Below are positions 35,370 through 43,892 of a stretch of DNA of 53,636 nucleotides, piece by piece. Every line of letters starts with the position of its first letter. The first letter of the stretch is position 1. Below the pieces are notes generated by a model. The model was not told the DNA's origin. It did not search any database and saw only the letters and a program-made list of their open reading frames with translations. The DNA is from an uncultured Lachnospiraceae bacterium (GTDB taxonomy: Bacteria; Bacillota; Clostridia; Lachnospirales; Lachnospiraceae): positions 1 to 53,636 of the forward strand of contig CANSPM010000028.1 of NCBI GenBank assembly GCA_947648875.1, read 5' to 3'. The position numbers and the translations under genes were made by a program.

Positions 35370-35985
35370 AAAATACCTGCCCTGACTCTATATCATGCCT
35401 GACCGTGGTTCCCGCTCCCACAATTGCTCCGTCCCCGATTCTGGTTCCCTGTATCACCACGGCGTTTGCGCCAATCAGCGCTCTTCTGCCAATCTTTACG
35501 TCACCGCACAACACACTTCCCACAGCAATATGAGAAAACGCACCGATCTCATTGTCATGTTCCACAATTGCGCCTGTATTGACGATGCACATCCTGCCAA
35601 TCCGCGAATTGCTGTTGACCACCGCCCTTTTGCCGATAAATGTCCCTTCTCCTATCCGGAGTCCCTGGGCCAGTATCGCCGACGGATCTATGATACTGGG
35701 AATGCGATATCCGATCTGCTTCAAACGTTCATATATTCTATCTCGAACAGTTCCTTTTCCCATGTATCCAATTGTCACAAACGCGGCATGAATGCCCGCG
35801 TCAAAAACCGCTTCCAAGTCACTGTCCGTTCCAAGCACCGGAATCCCCAGGCTGCCTGTTTCCCTGAAACCTTCACGCTCTATATATCCCGCTATTTCAT
35901 ATTGGCCGGACTGCCGGATACTGTCCGCTACGCTGACTGCGTGTCCGCCGCAACCAATCAGAATAATTTGTTCCCTATGTGTCAC
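35359..35985 (-). CDS. legH: LegH/NeuD-like sugar N-acetyltransferase
   Basis: A 208-residue protein of the NeuD/PglD type. A Rossmann-like N-terminus (ILIGCGGHAVSVAD) binds the nucleotide sugar, and the C-terminal half is a left-handed beta helix of hexapeptide repeats (RIGEGTFIGKRAVVNSN, then GAIVEHDNEIGAFSHIA with the catalytic histidine). It would acetylate the 4-amino group added by LegC. The start is GTG at 35985, two bases after the ptmE stop, with GGAG about 11 bases upstream. Confidence 0.85.
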   Translation of the reverse strand: MTHREQIILIGCGGHAVSVADSIRQSGQYEIAGYIEREGFRETGSLGIPVLGTDSDLEAVFDAGIHAAFVTIGYMGKGTVRDRIYERLKQIGYRIPSIIDPSAILAQGLRIGEGTFIGKRAVVNSNSRIGRMCIVNTGAIVEHDNEIGAFSHIAVGSVLCGDVKIGRRALIGANAVVIQGTRIGDGAIVGAGTTVRHDIESGQVFYGK

Positions 35986-35987
35986 GC

Positions 35988-37052
35988 CTAAAATTTCTCC
36001 AGTTTATATTTCATTTGTTCCAGTTCCTCCAACTGCCCCATATCCATCCACTGGCTCTCATCAATGAGATAAGTTCCGACCTTGTGAGAAGCCTCCATCG
36101 CGCGTTCAATAAGCTGCGGAAAGTGAATGCCTTGATTTTTGGGTATCAGCCTCAAAAGTTCCGGCTCCACCAGATAGACCCCCGTATTGATATTGTACTC
36201 TACCGCCGGTTTCTCCTTCATTGACAAGATCCGGCAATCTTTGCTGACCTCAACGGTTCCATACGGGATGACCAGGTTCTTTTTGGCACACACCATGGTT
36301 ACTATATTTTCCTGCTCCTTATGCGCTTCTAATATTTGTGCATAATCGCAATCTACCAGCACATCGCAGTTTGTCAGGAAAAAGGGGGCGTCTATCAGAC
36401 CATTGAGATATTGCAGCCCGCCACCGGTCCCCAGAAAACATTCCTCCTCTATGAAATGAATGGTTTGCTTCACTGATTTTTCCTTAAAATATGCTTTAAT
36501 GAAATCCTTCATGTAATTGACAATAATAAACACGTCTTTACATCCGTATTTTGCAAAACGATTCATAATCTGCTCTGTAATCGTAATGCCGTCTATGGGG
36601 ATCAGCGGTTTGGGCAAAATATTGGTATACGGCCAAAGCCGGGTTCCCTTTCCCCCTGCCATGATAACCAGCGGAAGGTTTATTTTCTCCCCGGAAGCCT
36701 TGTCTGAATCCGGCTTGTCAAAAAGGATATCGACAAGTTCCCGCCTCTCATTAACAACGGGGATCACGGTTATCTTTTCCCGCTCCATAATTGTTCTGGC
36801 CAGATGTCTCTCGTTCTCACCCACAAAGAAGAACTCTCTGTTGGCAATATTGTCTATGGACTCCATCAGACTGCCGCCTCCCAGCAGATATCGCCGGATA
36901 TCGCCGTCCGTGACAATGCCCAGCAGCTTCCCACCGTCACATACCAGCGCAAAACCCATGGAATTTGCATTGATCATGGTCATCGTTTCTTTCAGGCTGT
37001 ATGATTTATCTACAAGAATAGAATCTCTCTTCCCCATATATCTGTCCCGCAT
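35988..37052 (-). CDS. ptmE: PtmE-like glucosamine-1-phosphate guanylyltransferase with CBS pair
   Basis: Two CBS motifs (about residues 8-115, with LGIVTDGDIRRYLL) precede a nucleotidyltransferase domain beginning LVIMAGGKGTRLWPYT and containing KPLIPIDGITI, LGTGGGLQYL and TNCDVLVDCDY. The CBS-plus-transferase layout is that of PtmE, which makes GDP-glucosamine so that legionaminate synthesis runs on GDP-sugars. The CBS pair may sense an adenine nucleotide. I chose the ATG at 37052 because GAAGGAG lies five bases before it; the upstream ATG at 37079 has no such site. Not seen nearby: a PtmF-like GlmS homologue, so housekeeping GlmS, GlmM and GlmU may serve. Confidence 0.85.
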   Translation of the reverse strand: MRDRYMGKRDSILVDKSYSLKETMTMINANSMGFALVCDGGKLLGIVTDGDIRRYLLGGGSLMESIDNIANREFFFVGENERHLARTIMEREKITVIPVVNERRELVDILFDKPDSDKASGEKINLPLVIMAGGKGTRLWPYTNILPKPLIPIDGITITEQIMNRFAKYGCKDVFIIVNYMKDFIKAYFKEKSVKQTIHFIEEECFLGTGGGLQYLNGLIDAPFFLTNCDVLVDCDYAQILEAHKEQENIVTMVCAKKNLVIPYGTVEVSKDCRILSMKEKPAVEYNINTGVYLVEPELLRLIPKNQGIHFPQLIERAMEASHKVGTYLIDESQWMDMGQLEELEQMKYKLEKF

Positions 37053-37124
37053 TGCTTCTCCTTCAATGATTCCCGCCATACCAAGTCGCCGTCAGCCTTC
37101 CTGCTATCAACAATCCGGGGCCCT

Positions 37125-38648
37125 TCACACCGGCTCCCAATTTTTGGTTCCTACAATTTTCGCCCCCAGGTCTGACATATTATAATACGTAATCCCGGGG
37201 TTTTGCGCTATCAGATTCTCCATATCATGGCGATAACTTATAAACACCGTATCTGTATACACGGTTGTACCTCGGCATCCCTCAACCGGTATTAAGTCAT
37301 CCATAGAAAGCTGCGTTCTGTCCGCCGTTTCCGTTGCGTGGGTTATGCCTCCCGGAAACGCCAGATCCACACCCACCAGAAAAATAGTTTCCGCCTGAAA
37401 CCGGATTGCCACCTGTAGGGCCATCGTTGTCACCGTTCCGCAAGTATCCCATGCATCCTCATATGTTTCTGTTATATTATCCACTTCTCCCACTGTTGTC
37501 AATGGAATCATATACTTTTCTCCCTGATAGGCCGCCGCGAATTTCCAATAGGCATTCATAGCCAGCAGCAGGGGAACTTTTTGGTCCTCCACCCCTTCGA
37601 TCTGCTGATAGGTGTGCTCTACGGGATCTACGATCACCAACAAATCCGGAACAATATCCAGCTTCAGCAACTTTTTAAAGACAGTCCCCACCGCAATGAT
37701 CGTCTTTTTCCCCATATTCTCTTTTAAAAAGTCCAGACTGTTGTCAAGAGACGGCCCTGCTGCCACAACAATAGCGTCTTTTTTTACATAAGAGGCATCC
37801 ATCTCGGATATCATTCTGCATTTACTTTGCAGATTGCTCCAATAGTTAATTCCCTGATCCCGCTTAAGTTTCATGAGCGTGCTGTATCTCACATAAAACT
37901 CCATTAAGATCGGTCGAACTTCCGGTGACTCCCGGGCTAATTCCGGAACCAGCATATAAAAACCTGTATGCTCATCCGAAGCGCTTTCCAAAAACGGAAG
38001 CGGGTCCTCGTCTACAATGACTTCCATACAGTCGGAAGGCACCCAGTCCAGCACTCCGTATCTTCTGGCGTACTCTACCATACGGGCATCCTTTTCAAAA
38101 ACGCGGATAAAGACGGCCCCATTTGAGATTTGATGCAGCTGGTATGCCAGGTATCCCAACCCGCACCCTCTGATGCTATATGCCCTTCTTCTGGGATCAA
38201 AAATATATTCCGCAATTTCTCTCGCCTCCCCCATGGGATCCACCGCGCTGTGGATATAAGCATTATTTTGCAAATCCTTTATTGTCAGAAATCCTGACCG
38301 GGAAGATTGAAACAGATAATCCCCTTCCTCATTCTCTGTCCGGATCGTGCCAAAACGCCCCATGCTCTTCTCCAGAAGAGGCAGCAGCTTGTACTCGATT
38401 GTATCTCCCAGCAAAATCAGGTCATTGCCCGCATCATAAACTTCCTGCAGACAATTCACAAACGCTTCCCCACCTGCGCCGTCCATCTGCGCGTATTTCC
38501 GGCAAACGCTCATCAGTTCCCCATAATGCGCCTCATATATACTCGCGACATGATACTCATCCTGAACCTTCGCATAGTACGCAATTTGGCGCATTATATC
38601 TATCAATTTCGCGTCCTGGTATATTTCCTCCAAAAACTCTTCTGCCAT
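37125..38648 (-). CDS. Maf-type flagellin glycosyltransferase (DUF115)
   Basis: A 507-residue Maf/DUF115 protein. AIVVAAGPSLDNSLDFL (about residues 293-309) is the family signature and probable nucleotide-sugar loop, followed by VGTVFKKLL, LVIVDPVEHTYQQI and TIFLVGVDLAFPGG. Maf proteins attach nonulosonic acids such as pseudaminic or legionaminic acid to serine/threonine of flagellin. Its place directly upstream of ptmE-legH-legI in the same transcript strongly supports that role here. Acts in the cytoplasm before flagellin export. Confidence 0.87.
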   Translation of the reverse strand: MAEEFLEEIYQDAKLIDIMRQIAYYAKVQDEYHVASIYEAHYGELMSVCRKYAQMDGAGGEAFVNCLQEVYDAGNDLILLGDTIEYKLLPLLEKSMGRFGTIRTENEEGDYLFQSSRSGFLTIKDLQNNAYIHSAVDPMGEAREIAEYIFDPRRRAYSIRGCGLGYLAYQLHQISNGAVFIRVFEKDARMVEYARRYGVLDWVPSDCMEVIVDEDPLPFLESASDEHTGFYMLVPELARESPEVRPILMEFYVRYSTLMKLKRDQGINYWSNLQSKCRMISEMDASYVKKDAIVVAAGPSLDNSLDFLKENMGKKTIIAVGTVFKKLLKLDIVPDLLVIVDPVEHTYQQIEGVEDQKVPLLLAMNAYWKFAAAYQGEKYMIPLTTVGEVDNITETYEDAWDTCGTVTTMALQVAIRFQAETIFLVGVDLAFPGGITHATETADRTQLSMDDLIPVEGCRGTTVYTDTVFISYRHDMENLIAQNPGITYYNMSDLGAKIVGTKNWEPV

Positions 38649-38662
38649 TACTTCTCTCCCTC

Positions 38663-40711
38663 CTACCGAAAATCGGCAATGATCTGTGACTCATATCCCG
38701 CATCATGGATCTCCTCCACCATATATCCGTCAGTCATCTCATTGCAATATTTATTTGCCAGTTTTTCCCGTTTTCCTCTGCGCAACCACTCATAACTCAG
38801 GTCGGCATGTCCAAGATCTATGGCCTGATACCCCCGCATTGCAAGATCATAGGACAGGACACTGGCTGTAGGCCCCAGCGCAATCAAAAACAGCTTATCC
38901 GCAGGCTGCTTGACGGCCTCGCTATAGATCTCTTCATAGCGGTCAAAAGCGCTCTCCGCAGGGCACAGAATCCTGACAACAGATCTGGCATTGTCAAACA
39001 GATCATTGCCCACGCCCATTCTGGTCTGGAAGCCTTCCACAAACACACAGTCTCTGCCCTCCCAAATTCTCTTTAGATTTCTGACAATTTCCCAGCTTTC
39101 ATTTCTGAACGCGCGCGCGTTGCCATAGACCCGGTGAGGGTCCAGAAGCGCGTAATGCTGTTTTCTCACTTCCGGGGTAAGGTACATTCTGACGCCGTTC
39201 GCCGCCCCGCTCTCCCAATCCTCAAGTTCTCCATAAAATTCATTCAGGCCTATCAGAACCTGCTCTTCCCGCGACTGTAATACCTCTTTCAGTCTCTCCG
39301 CCAGTCTCTCATCGTCTCTCTGGAATCTCCACCTGGTGGCGCCACTGATAATTGCAAATTCGCCGTCCCCAAATCTGGCGATGGATTTTCTCCTCTCTAC
39401 AATCTCATGAATGGTGGCCTCCATACTCATGATCTGCGGATACCACAGTTTTTCCCGAAACTTGGGATCATTGATCTCCCACCCTATATTGCCGAGCATG
39501 TGAGAGAATATCATGGTATTGATCCCGGTACTTCTGTCCAGTTCCACCAGACGCCTGTTTACATCCTCCAGCGCTCGACGCAGCAGACGGTTCTCCTCCC
39601 GCAGCTGTGTCAGTTCTCTGATCTGCCAGGTCTCCTCATCCGTCTCTACCAATCGGATGTCCTTAGTCACCACATACAGGATAGACAGTTCATCAAAACC
39701 ATGCTGCTGATAAAACTCCTCTCCAAACCATTCCTTCCCCAGTTCATTGACATAGAATCCTGCTTCCTGCAATCGCCGTATAAAGTCACTCCGGCCATAA
39801 AGCCTGCAATGATCTCCCTGTCCAAAACGCCTCCAGTTTTCCTCCTCCGAGCAGCCCCATTGTTCCTCTGTTTCCTGTTTTCCGGCAATCAAAGGCACCA
39901 ATACCAGACATACACCCTCTGGTTTCAGTATCCGATACAACTCTCTCATGGCTTTGGCATCATCCTCCACGTGCTCCAACACGTGGGAACAGACGATGAT
40001 ATCATATGTCTCATTCTTCACCATATCCATATGCTGCAAATCCGCCTGGAAGGTAACCCCAGGCATCATCAGATCGGTTGATTCATACAGGATATCCTCT
40101 CTCCCCAGCGCATAGCGTTCTATGTAAGACGAGGGAGCCACCTGTAACATTCGCAGCTTTTCTCCTGCCTCAGCCTGCACCTCCTTCAAAAAAGCTATCA
40201 TCAGACGATCCCTGTCATAGGCCCCGCATACCGGACATCCATATTTCTCCCTGCTCTCCAGTTGGAAGTCTGCGTCCCAATAGAGAAAACCATATTTCTT
40301 CCGCATGATTTCATAACCCGGCGCGATGGGTAAAAAGAACACTTCGCTCCCACAGACATTACAGCGTTTTGCGTTTAACGCGATGCCCCCCTCCACTTGC
40401 TCCAGGGCCTCAAACAAGTCCGTCAGAAAGGAAGCCCTGCAAATGTTACTCTGCTCCTGCATCTCCGCAGCCTCCCTGACTTGTCCGCACCGCTCTTCCA
40501 CCCAGGCGGGAAGCCCAAACAGCGCCCTGCAAATACACAGGGTATTTGTCACGGTCCGCAATTCCGCAAAAATGGATGGACGGCATGGTTTGCCCTCATT
40601 GATCAGTTCCTCATAGAGCACCGCCACCCTCTGCTTTAAATTCGCCAGTTGCCGATAGACCTTCCACCTTATGGCGTTTACTTCTTCATTACTGTATGTT
40701 ACGTCTTCCAT
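38663..40711 (-). CDS. Cys-ribbon SAM methyltransferase fused to GT-D glycosyltransferase
   Basis: Residues 1-110 are helical. Cysteine pairs CNVC (about 117) and CPVC (about 159), the latter followed by GAYDRDRL, introduce an intact class I methyltransferase (160-350) with YDIIVCSHVLEHV and NWRRFGQGDHCRLY. A short coiled coil (365-392) leads to a GT-D domain (430-675) with ARFGDGEFAI, TRMGVGNDLF and FLIALGPTASVLSYDLA. The methyltransferase is paralogous to those at 5455 and 10939, the GT-D to the gene at 14392. A methyl group and a sugar are probably added to the same glycan. Its start overlaps the DUF6492 gene by 13 bases. Confidence 0.87.
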   Translation of the reverse strand: MEDVTYSNEEVNAIRWKVYRQLANLKQRVAVLYEELINEGKPCRPSIFAELRTVTNTLCICRALFGLPAWVEERCGQVREAAEMQEQSNICRASFLTDLFEALEQVEGGIALNAKRCNVCGSEVFFLPIAPGYEIMRKKYGFLYWDADFQLESREKYGCPVCGAYDRDRLMIAFLKEVQAEAGEKLRMLQVAPSSYIERYALGREDILYESTDLMMPGVTFQADLQHMDMVKNETYDIIVCSHVLEHVEDDAKAMRELYRILKPEGVCLVLVPLIAGKQETEEQWGCSEEENWRRFGQGDHCRLYGRSDFIRRLQEAGFYVNELGKEWFGEEFYQQHGFDELSILYVVTKDIRLVETDEETWQIRELTQLREENRLLRRALEDVNRRLVELDRSTGINTMIFSHMLGNIGWEINDPKFREKLWYPQIMSMEATIHEIVERRKSIARFGDGEFAIISGATRWRFQRDDERLAERLKEVLQSREEQVLIGLNEFYGELEDWESGAANGVRMYLTPEVRKQHYALLDPHRVYGNARAFRNESWEIVRNLKRIWEGRDCVFVEGFQTRMGVGNDLFDNARSVVRILCPAESAFDRYEEIYSEAVKQPADKLFLIALGPTASVLSYDLAMRGYQAIDLGHADLSYEWLRRGKREKLANKYCNEMTDGYMVEEIHDAGYESQIIADFR

Positions 40712-41658
40712 ACTTCAATATAACTCCCTTCCTTAAACTCTTCCTGGGCAATTTCCAGCATCTGCCTGGCAGAAAGTTTTTCCTGATATTTCTTATTGTC
40801 AAACAGATTCTTTTGATCTTCTCTGACAAAATCTCCTTTTTCAAAGGAGATGGCATGGAAGTCCTTTCCCAGCCATTCGTAATCGGCATCAGAGATCGTA
40901 TCCAGACTGTAAAACACACCGCCATAGCGAAAGGAATGCCAGTTGCGCAGCCGGTATGACTCCGGACGGCGCAGCGCCACGTAAGTGCCATAAGTTTCAA
41001 ATTCGCTGAAACTGTTTGTTTGCAGATCCTGCACATCAATGGCATGGATCACCTTCTCCCAGAAAGCCTTTCCGGGTATCTCCCGGTTTGCTTCCATTTC
41101 CCGGATAAGCTGTCGCATAATCTCACGGCCAATCAGCATATGCTCCGAAATAAATGATTTCTCTATACATTTATGCATACCCGGAATCAGTCTGGACAAT
41201 GTATCAAAATATGCTTTATGGTACTCTGTTTTCAGATCCAGATAGGGAATGCCGAGTTCTTCATGAAACATGGAAAATGATCTGCACGGTATGGTATCAC
41301 CATCCCACACAAGATAATAGTCCTCTTCACATACACTGGCATACTGCATTTTGAGGAACTGCTGATAATACCATCCGGTTATCCCCCTGGGCAGTTCCCG
41401 CCCCCGCAGCACCTCCTTCAAGGCCTGCTCCATAACTTCATGTACGGCGTTAAAAGGCAGTATGGAATCTTCCTCCAAAAAGCGTACCCTGTCTCCCAGA
41501 TTCGAGGCTCGTACCAGCCTGACCACATCCGCATTACCCACAAAGTAAATATTCCTCGCGGGCAGGTTATTTACCAGCCTGGGATATTGACTTTGAACCC
41601 TCTCAAAATCCCTGGCCGTCACAACAATCAAAGCGTCATACTGCTGATTTCCCGCCAT
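40699..41658 (-). CDS. DUF6492-like putative glycosyltransferase
   Basis: A 319-residue protein with ITGWYYQQFLKM and YYLVWDGDTIPC, the pair of segments typical of DUF6492 proteins; the DGD triad resembles a GT-A metal site. No membrane segment is visible. It overlaps the FkbM gene upstream by 23 bases and the fusion gene downstream by 13, so it is translated as part of the operon. The ATG at 41658 is preferred; ATGs at 41670 and 41691 have a poorer ribosome binding site. Sugar transfer is inferred. Confidence 0.7.
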   Translation of the reverse strand: MAGNQQYDALIVVTARDFERVQSQYPRLVNNLPARNIYFVGNADVVRLVRASNLGDRVRFLEEDSILPFNAVHEVMEQALKEVLRGRELPRGITGWYYQQFLKMQYASVCEEDYYLVWDGDTIPCRSFSMFHEELGIPYLDLKTEYHKAYFDTLSRLIPGMHKCIEKSFISEHMLIGREIMRQLIREMEANREIPGKAFWEKVIHAIDVQDLQTNSFSEFETYGTYVALRRPESYRLRNWHSFRYGGVFYSLDTISDADYEWLGKDFHAISFEKGDFVREDQKNLFDNKKYQEKLSARQMLEIAQEEFKEGSYIEVWKT

Positions 41659-42763
41659 GACACGCCTCATCCCCCTTTCTTCCGAATACAATCCCTCTCC
41701 GAAGCTCCGCGTTCAGATACGCCTCCATGGTCCAGTCGGGACACATATATCCCCTGGAAGTCTCCACTGTGAATCCATGGCTTTCCAGGGTATCGCGAAT
41801 ACTCTGCTCATCCTCGCGGCAATGATAGGAGCAGATCGCGCAGCGGATATTCCCGCACCTGTCCAGAGTTCTAAGCGCTCCGGCCAATGCGGCTTTTTCC
41901 GCCCCCTCAATATCCATCTTAAGGTAATGGATTTCCTCTTTATCAAACAAAGTGTCCAAGTTTACATGGATACCATCGTGGAAACTGTCCAGAAAGCCGT
42001 AAATGATTTGTACCTTGCCCCGCTCCTCCCGAAAAGTCTGTTCCAACGCCTCTATCCATTCCGGATCTGCTTCAATCAGATAAAGTCTGGAAGCCCTGTC
42101 TATACAATCCAGCGAAAAAATGCCCTCTGCCGCTCCTGCGTCCACCACAATATCGCCTTCCCCCACGCCATGAGACGCATGAGCGTAACAGTGCGGCGAA
42201 CGTCTGTCCTGCTCCATTACCACCGTGCGATAATAGTTGACTATCTTTTCCTCATTCCATCTTCTGGGAAAATACATTTTCCTCCCTTTATACAGCACAA
42301 ATCTCATGTCACAGCTCTCATCCACGCAAACCGCCACCGGAAGATTCCGGTATTCTTTCACAAAATCATAGCTGATCAGGTCTATCCTGCGCTCTCTGTC
42401 TATATAGTCAATGATACCTCCAATCTCCCCGTTTTCCGCTTCCTGCCCATGCTTATAGAGCCAGTAATCTCTGTTGGCCAGCGCGTAAACTGTCTGGGAT
42501 ATCATATCTGTGCAAAGGAGCAGCGCGTCCGTCAGCAGAAGTAGTTTTCCTTTATCCGCCATGTCCTCCGGGATATTGCCGCACATGGTTTCAAATCGCT
42601 CCAGAACTTCCATATACTGTCGCTCGGTAAATGTGCCGCGATTTACCTGTAGCTCCTGATAGACACATTGCTTCATATCCGCAATCGGTACCTGCTTTCC
42701 AGAAAGCCTGCCATCCTCAATTGCCGATCTGATTTTTAACAGTAGACTTTTCGTCTGATTCAT
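41636..42763 (-). CDS. FkbM-family methyltransferase
   Basis: A 375-residue protein. Residues 190-350 hold the FkbM domain: IVVDAGAAEGIFSLD (SAM loop), LYLIEADPEW, HYLKMDIEGAEKAALAGA (intact signature) and CAICSYHCRED. The N-terminal half is mixed helical and includes a YFPRRWN segment. It is the first gene of the 16-gene run that carries the legionaminic genes. Likely role is O-methylation of the glycan. Confidence 0.83.
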   Translation of the reverse strand: MNQTKSLLLKIRSAIEDGRLSGKQVPIADMKQCVYQELQVNRGTFTERQYMEVLERFETMCGNIPEDMADKGKLLLLTDALLLCTDMISQTVYALANRDYWLYKHGQEAENGEIGGIIDYIDRERRIDLISYDFVKEYRNLPVAVCVDESCDMRFVLYKGRKMYFPRRWNEEKIVNYYRTVVMEQDRRSPHCYAHASHGVGEGDIVVDAGAAEGIFSLDCIDRASRLYLIEADPEWIEALEQTFREERGKVQIIYGFLDSFHDGIHVNLDTLFDKEEIHYLKMDIEGAEKAALAGALRTLDRCGNIRCAICSYHCREDEQSIRDTLESHGFTVETSRGYMCPDWTMEAYLNAELRRGIVFGRKGDEACHGGKSAV

Positions 42764-42826
42764 TTCCCGCTCTCCTTTTCGGCCACTTTCTGCTTGTATA
42801 CCTTTTTCCTTTGTGTTAGACTTCTA

Positions 42827-42854
42827 ATTATGCCCTATATATTAAGTTCTTCAA
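42827..42854 (-). promoter_or_regulatory. Promoter for the long legionaminic operon
   Basis: On the minus strand TTGAAG (42849-42854) and CATAAT (42827-42832) lie 16 bases apart, about 60 bases before the ATG at 42763. This is the only reasonable match in the divergent gap, and it would drive the 16-gene run. I found no convincing promoter for the plus-strand SGNH gene in the same gap. Confidence 0.45.
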
Positions 42855-42884
42855 ATACTGCGCCAATAAGGAGTTGAATCATAC

Positions 42885-43892
42885 ATGCAAACCACGCACA
42901 TTCTTTCCAAACTGGTGGATTCCATAGAATCCAATCCCACAATTCTCCCTTTGCTTCCCTGGGAGGATATACGTCTGTGTCTGTCCGCCGAACTGGATTG
43001 CCGCGACGGCATCTATCCGGCGACACAGCTTCAAAAAGCACAGGATCTGCTTGCGGAAATGTTGACAAGTGCCGAACAACATGCCGCCGCCAACCATGTA
43101 CAGGCCGTTATTTCCCTGTTCCGGAAACTCCTCACCATCCTTCTCTTCATGCCGGATCTGGAGTATACATCGCATCTTATGGAACAGGCGAACTTTGATC
43201 ACGCCTGCCTGCGCCACTGCAAAAATAATACCGTTATTGTGCTGGGAGATTCTCATGTAAACTTTTTCAGTGGCAACGAAGAACTCTCTTTTCTCCCCAT
43301 AGGCAAAGAGATCAATACCTGCCCGAACAATACACCCTATCCCTTTACCCCGCTTCATCTGGGGCCTTGTTTGGCTTACAACTGCAACCGATACGGTACC
43401 AGTTCCTCTTTCCGGGAGAAACTGGACTATCTGCTGGACTGCTTTGTACAGCCTCGGTCCAGAATATTATGCTGCCTTGGAGAGATTGATCTCCGCGTCC
43501 ATGTCTTTAAGCAAACCGCGATACAGAGCAGAAGCTACCGTGAGATTGTCGATGAGATTCTGGAACCTTATACCCTGCTGTTACTGCAACTACAGGATCA
43601 GGGCTATCAGGTTTCCTGCTGGGGGCCCATCGCATCCCAAAGTGAACGCTGCCCCTTAGACACAAGATATCCCCGATGTGGAACAGAAGTGCAACGTAAT
43701 ATGGCCACCGAATACTTTAATCAACAGCTTTCCAGGATATGCGCGGAACATGACATCCCCTTTTTGTCGGTTTTTGCTCAAATGATTACACCTGACTATC
43801 TCACAATAGAACACTATCTCTCTCCGGATCGCTGCCATCTGGGACAGAGGGCGCTCCCCCTGCTCAAACCGGAACTGGTAAAACTTTTATGA
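42885..43892 (+). CDS. SGNH-type hydrolase/acyltransferase-like protein
   Basis: The C-terminal 220 residues carry the SGNH blocks: IVLGDSHVNFF (nucleophile serine), CCLGEIDLRVH (the block III position, with Glu in place of the usual Asn) and LSPDRCHLGQ (Asp-x2-His dyad). The first 115 residues are helical. There is no signal peptide, so it acts inside the cell. SGNH proteins remove or add acyl groups on sugars; O-acetylation or de-acylation of the flagellin glycan is plausible. AAGGAG lies upstream of the ATG. It converges on, and overlaps by six bases, the GT2 gene at 43887. Confidence 0.72.
   Translation: MQTTHILSKLVDSIESNPTILPLLPWEDIRLCLSAELDCRDGIYPATQLQKAQDLLAEMLTSAEQHAAANHVQAVISLFRKLLTILLFMPDLEYTSHLMEQANFDHACLRHCKNNTVIVLGDSHVNFFSGNEELSFLPIGKEINTCPNNTPYPFTPLHLGPCLAYNCNRYGTSSSFREKLDYLLDCFVQPRSRILCCLGEIDLRVHVFKQTAIQSRSYREIVDEILEPYTLLLLQLQDQGYQVSCWGPIASQSERCPLDTRYPRCGTEVQRNMATEYFNQQLSRICAEHDIPFLSVFAQMITPDYLTIEHYLSPDRCHLGQRALPLLKPELVKLL

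Noticed and set aside
41657..42544. 295-codon plus-strand frame
   Set aside because: It is antisense to the FkbM methyltransferase and has no family-like motifs.
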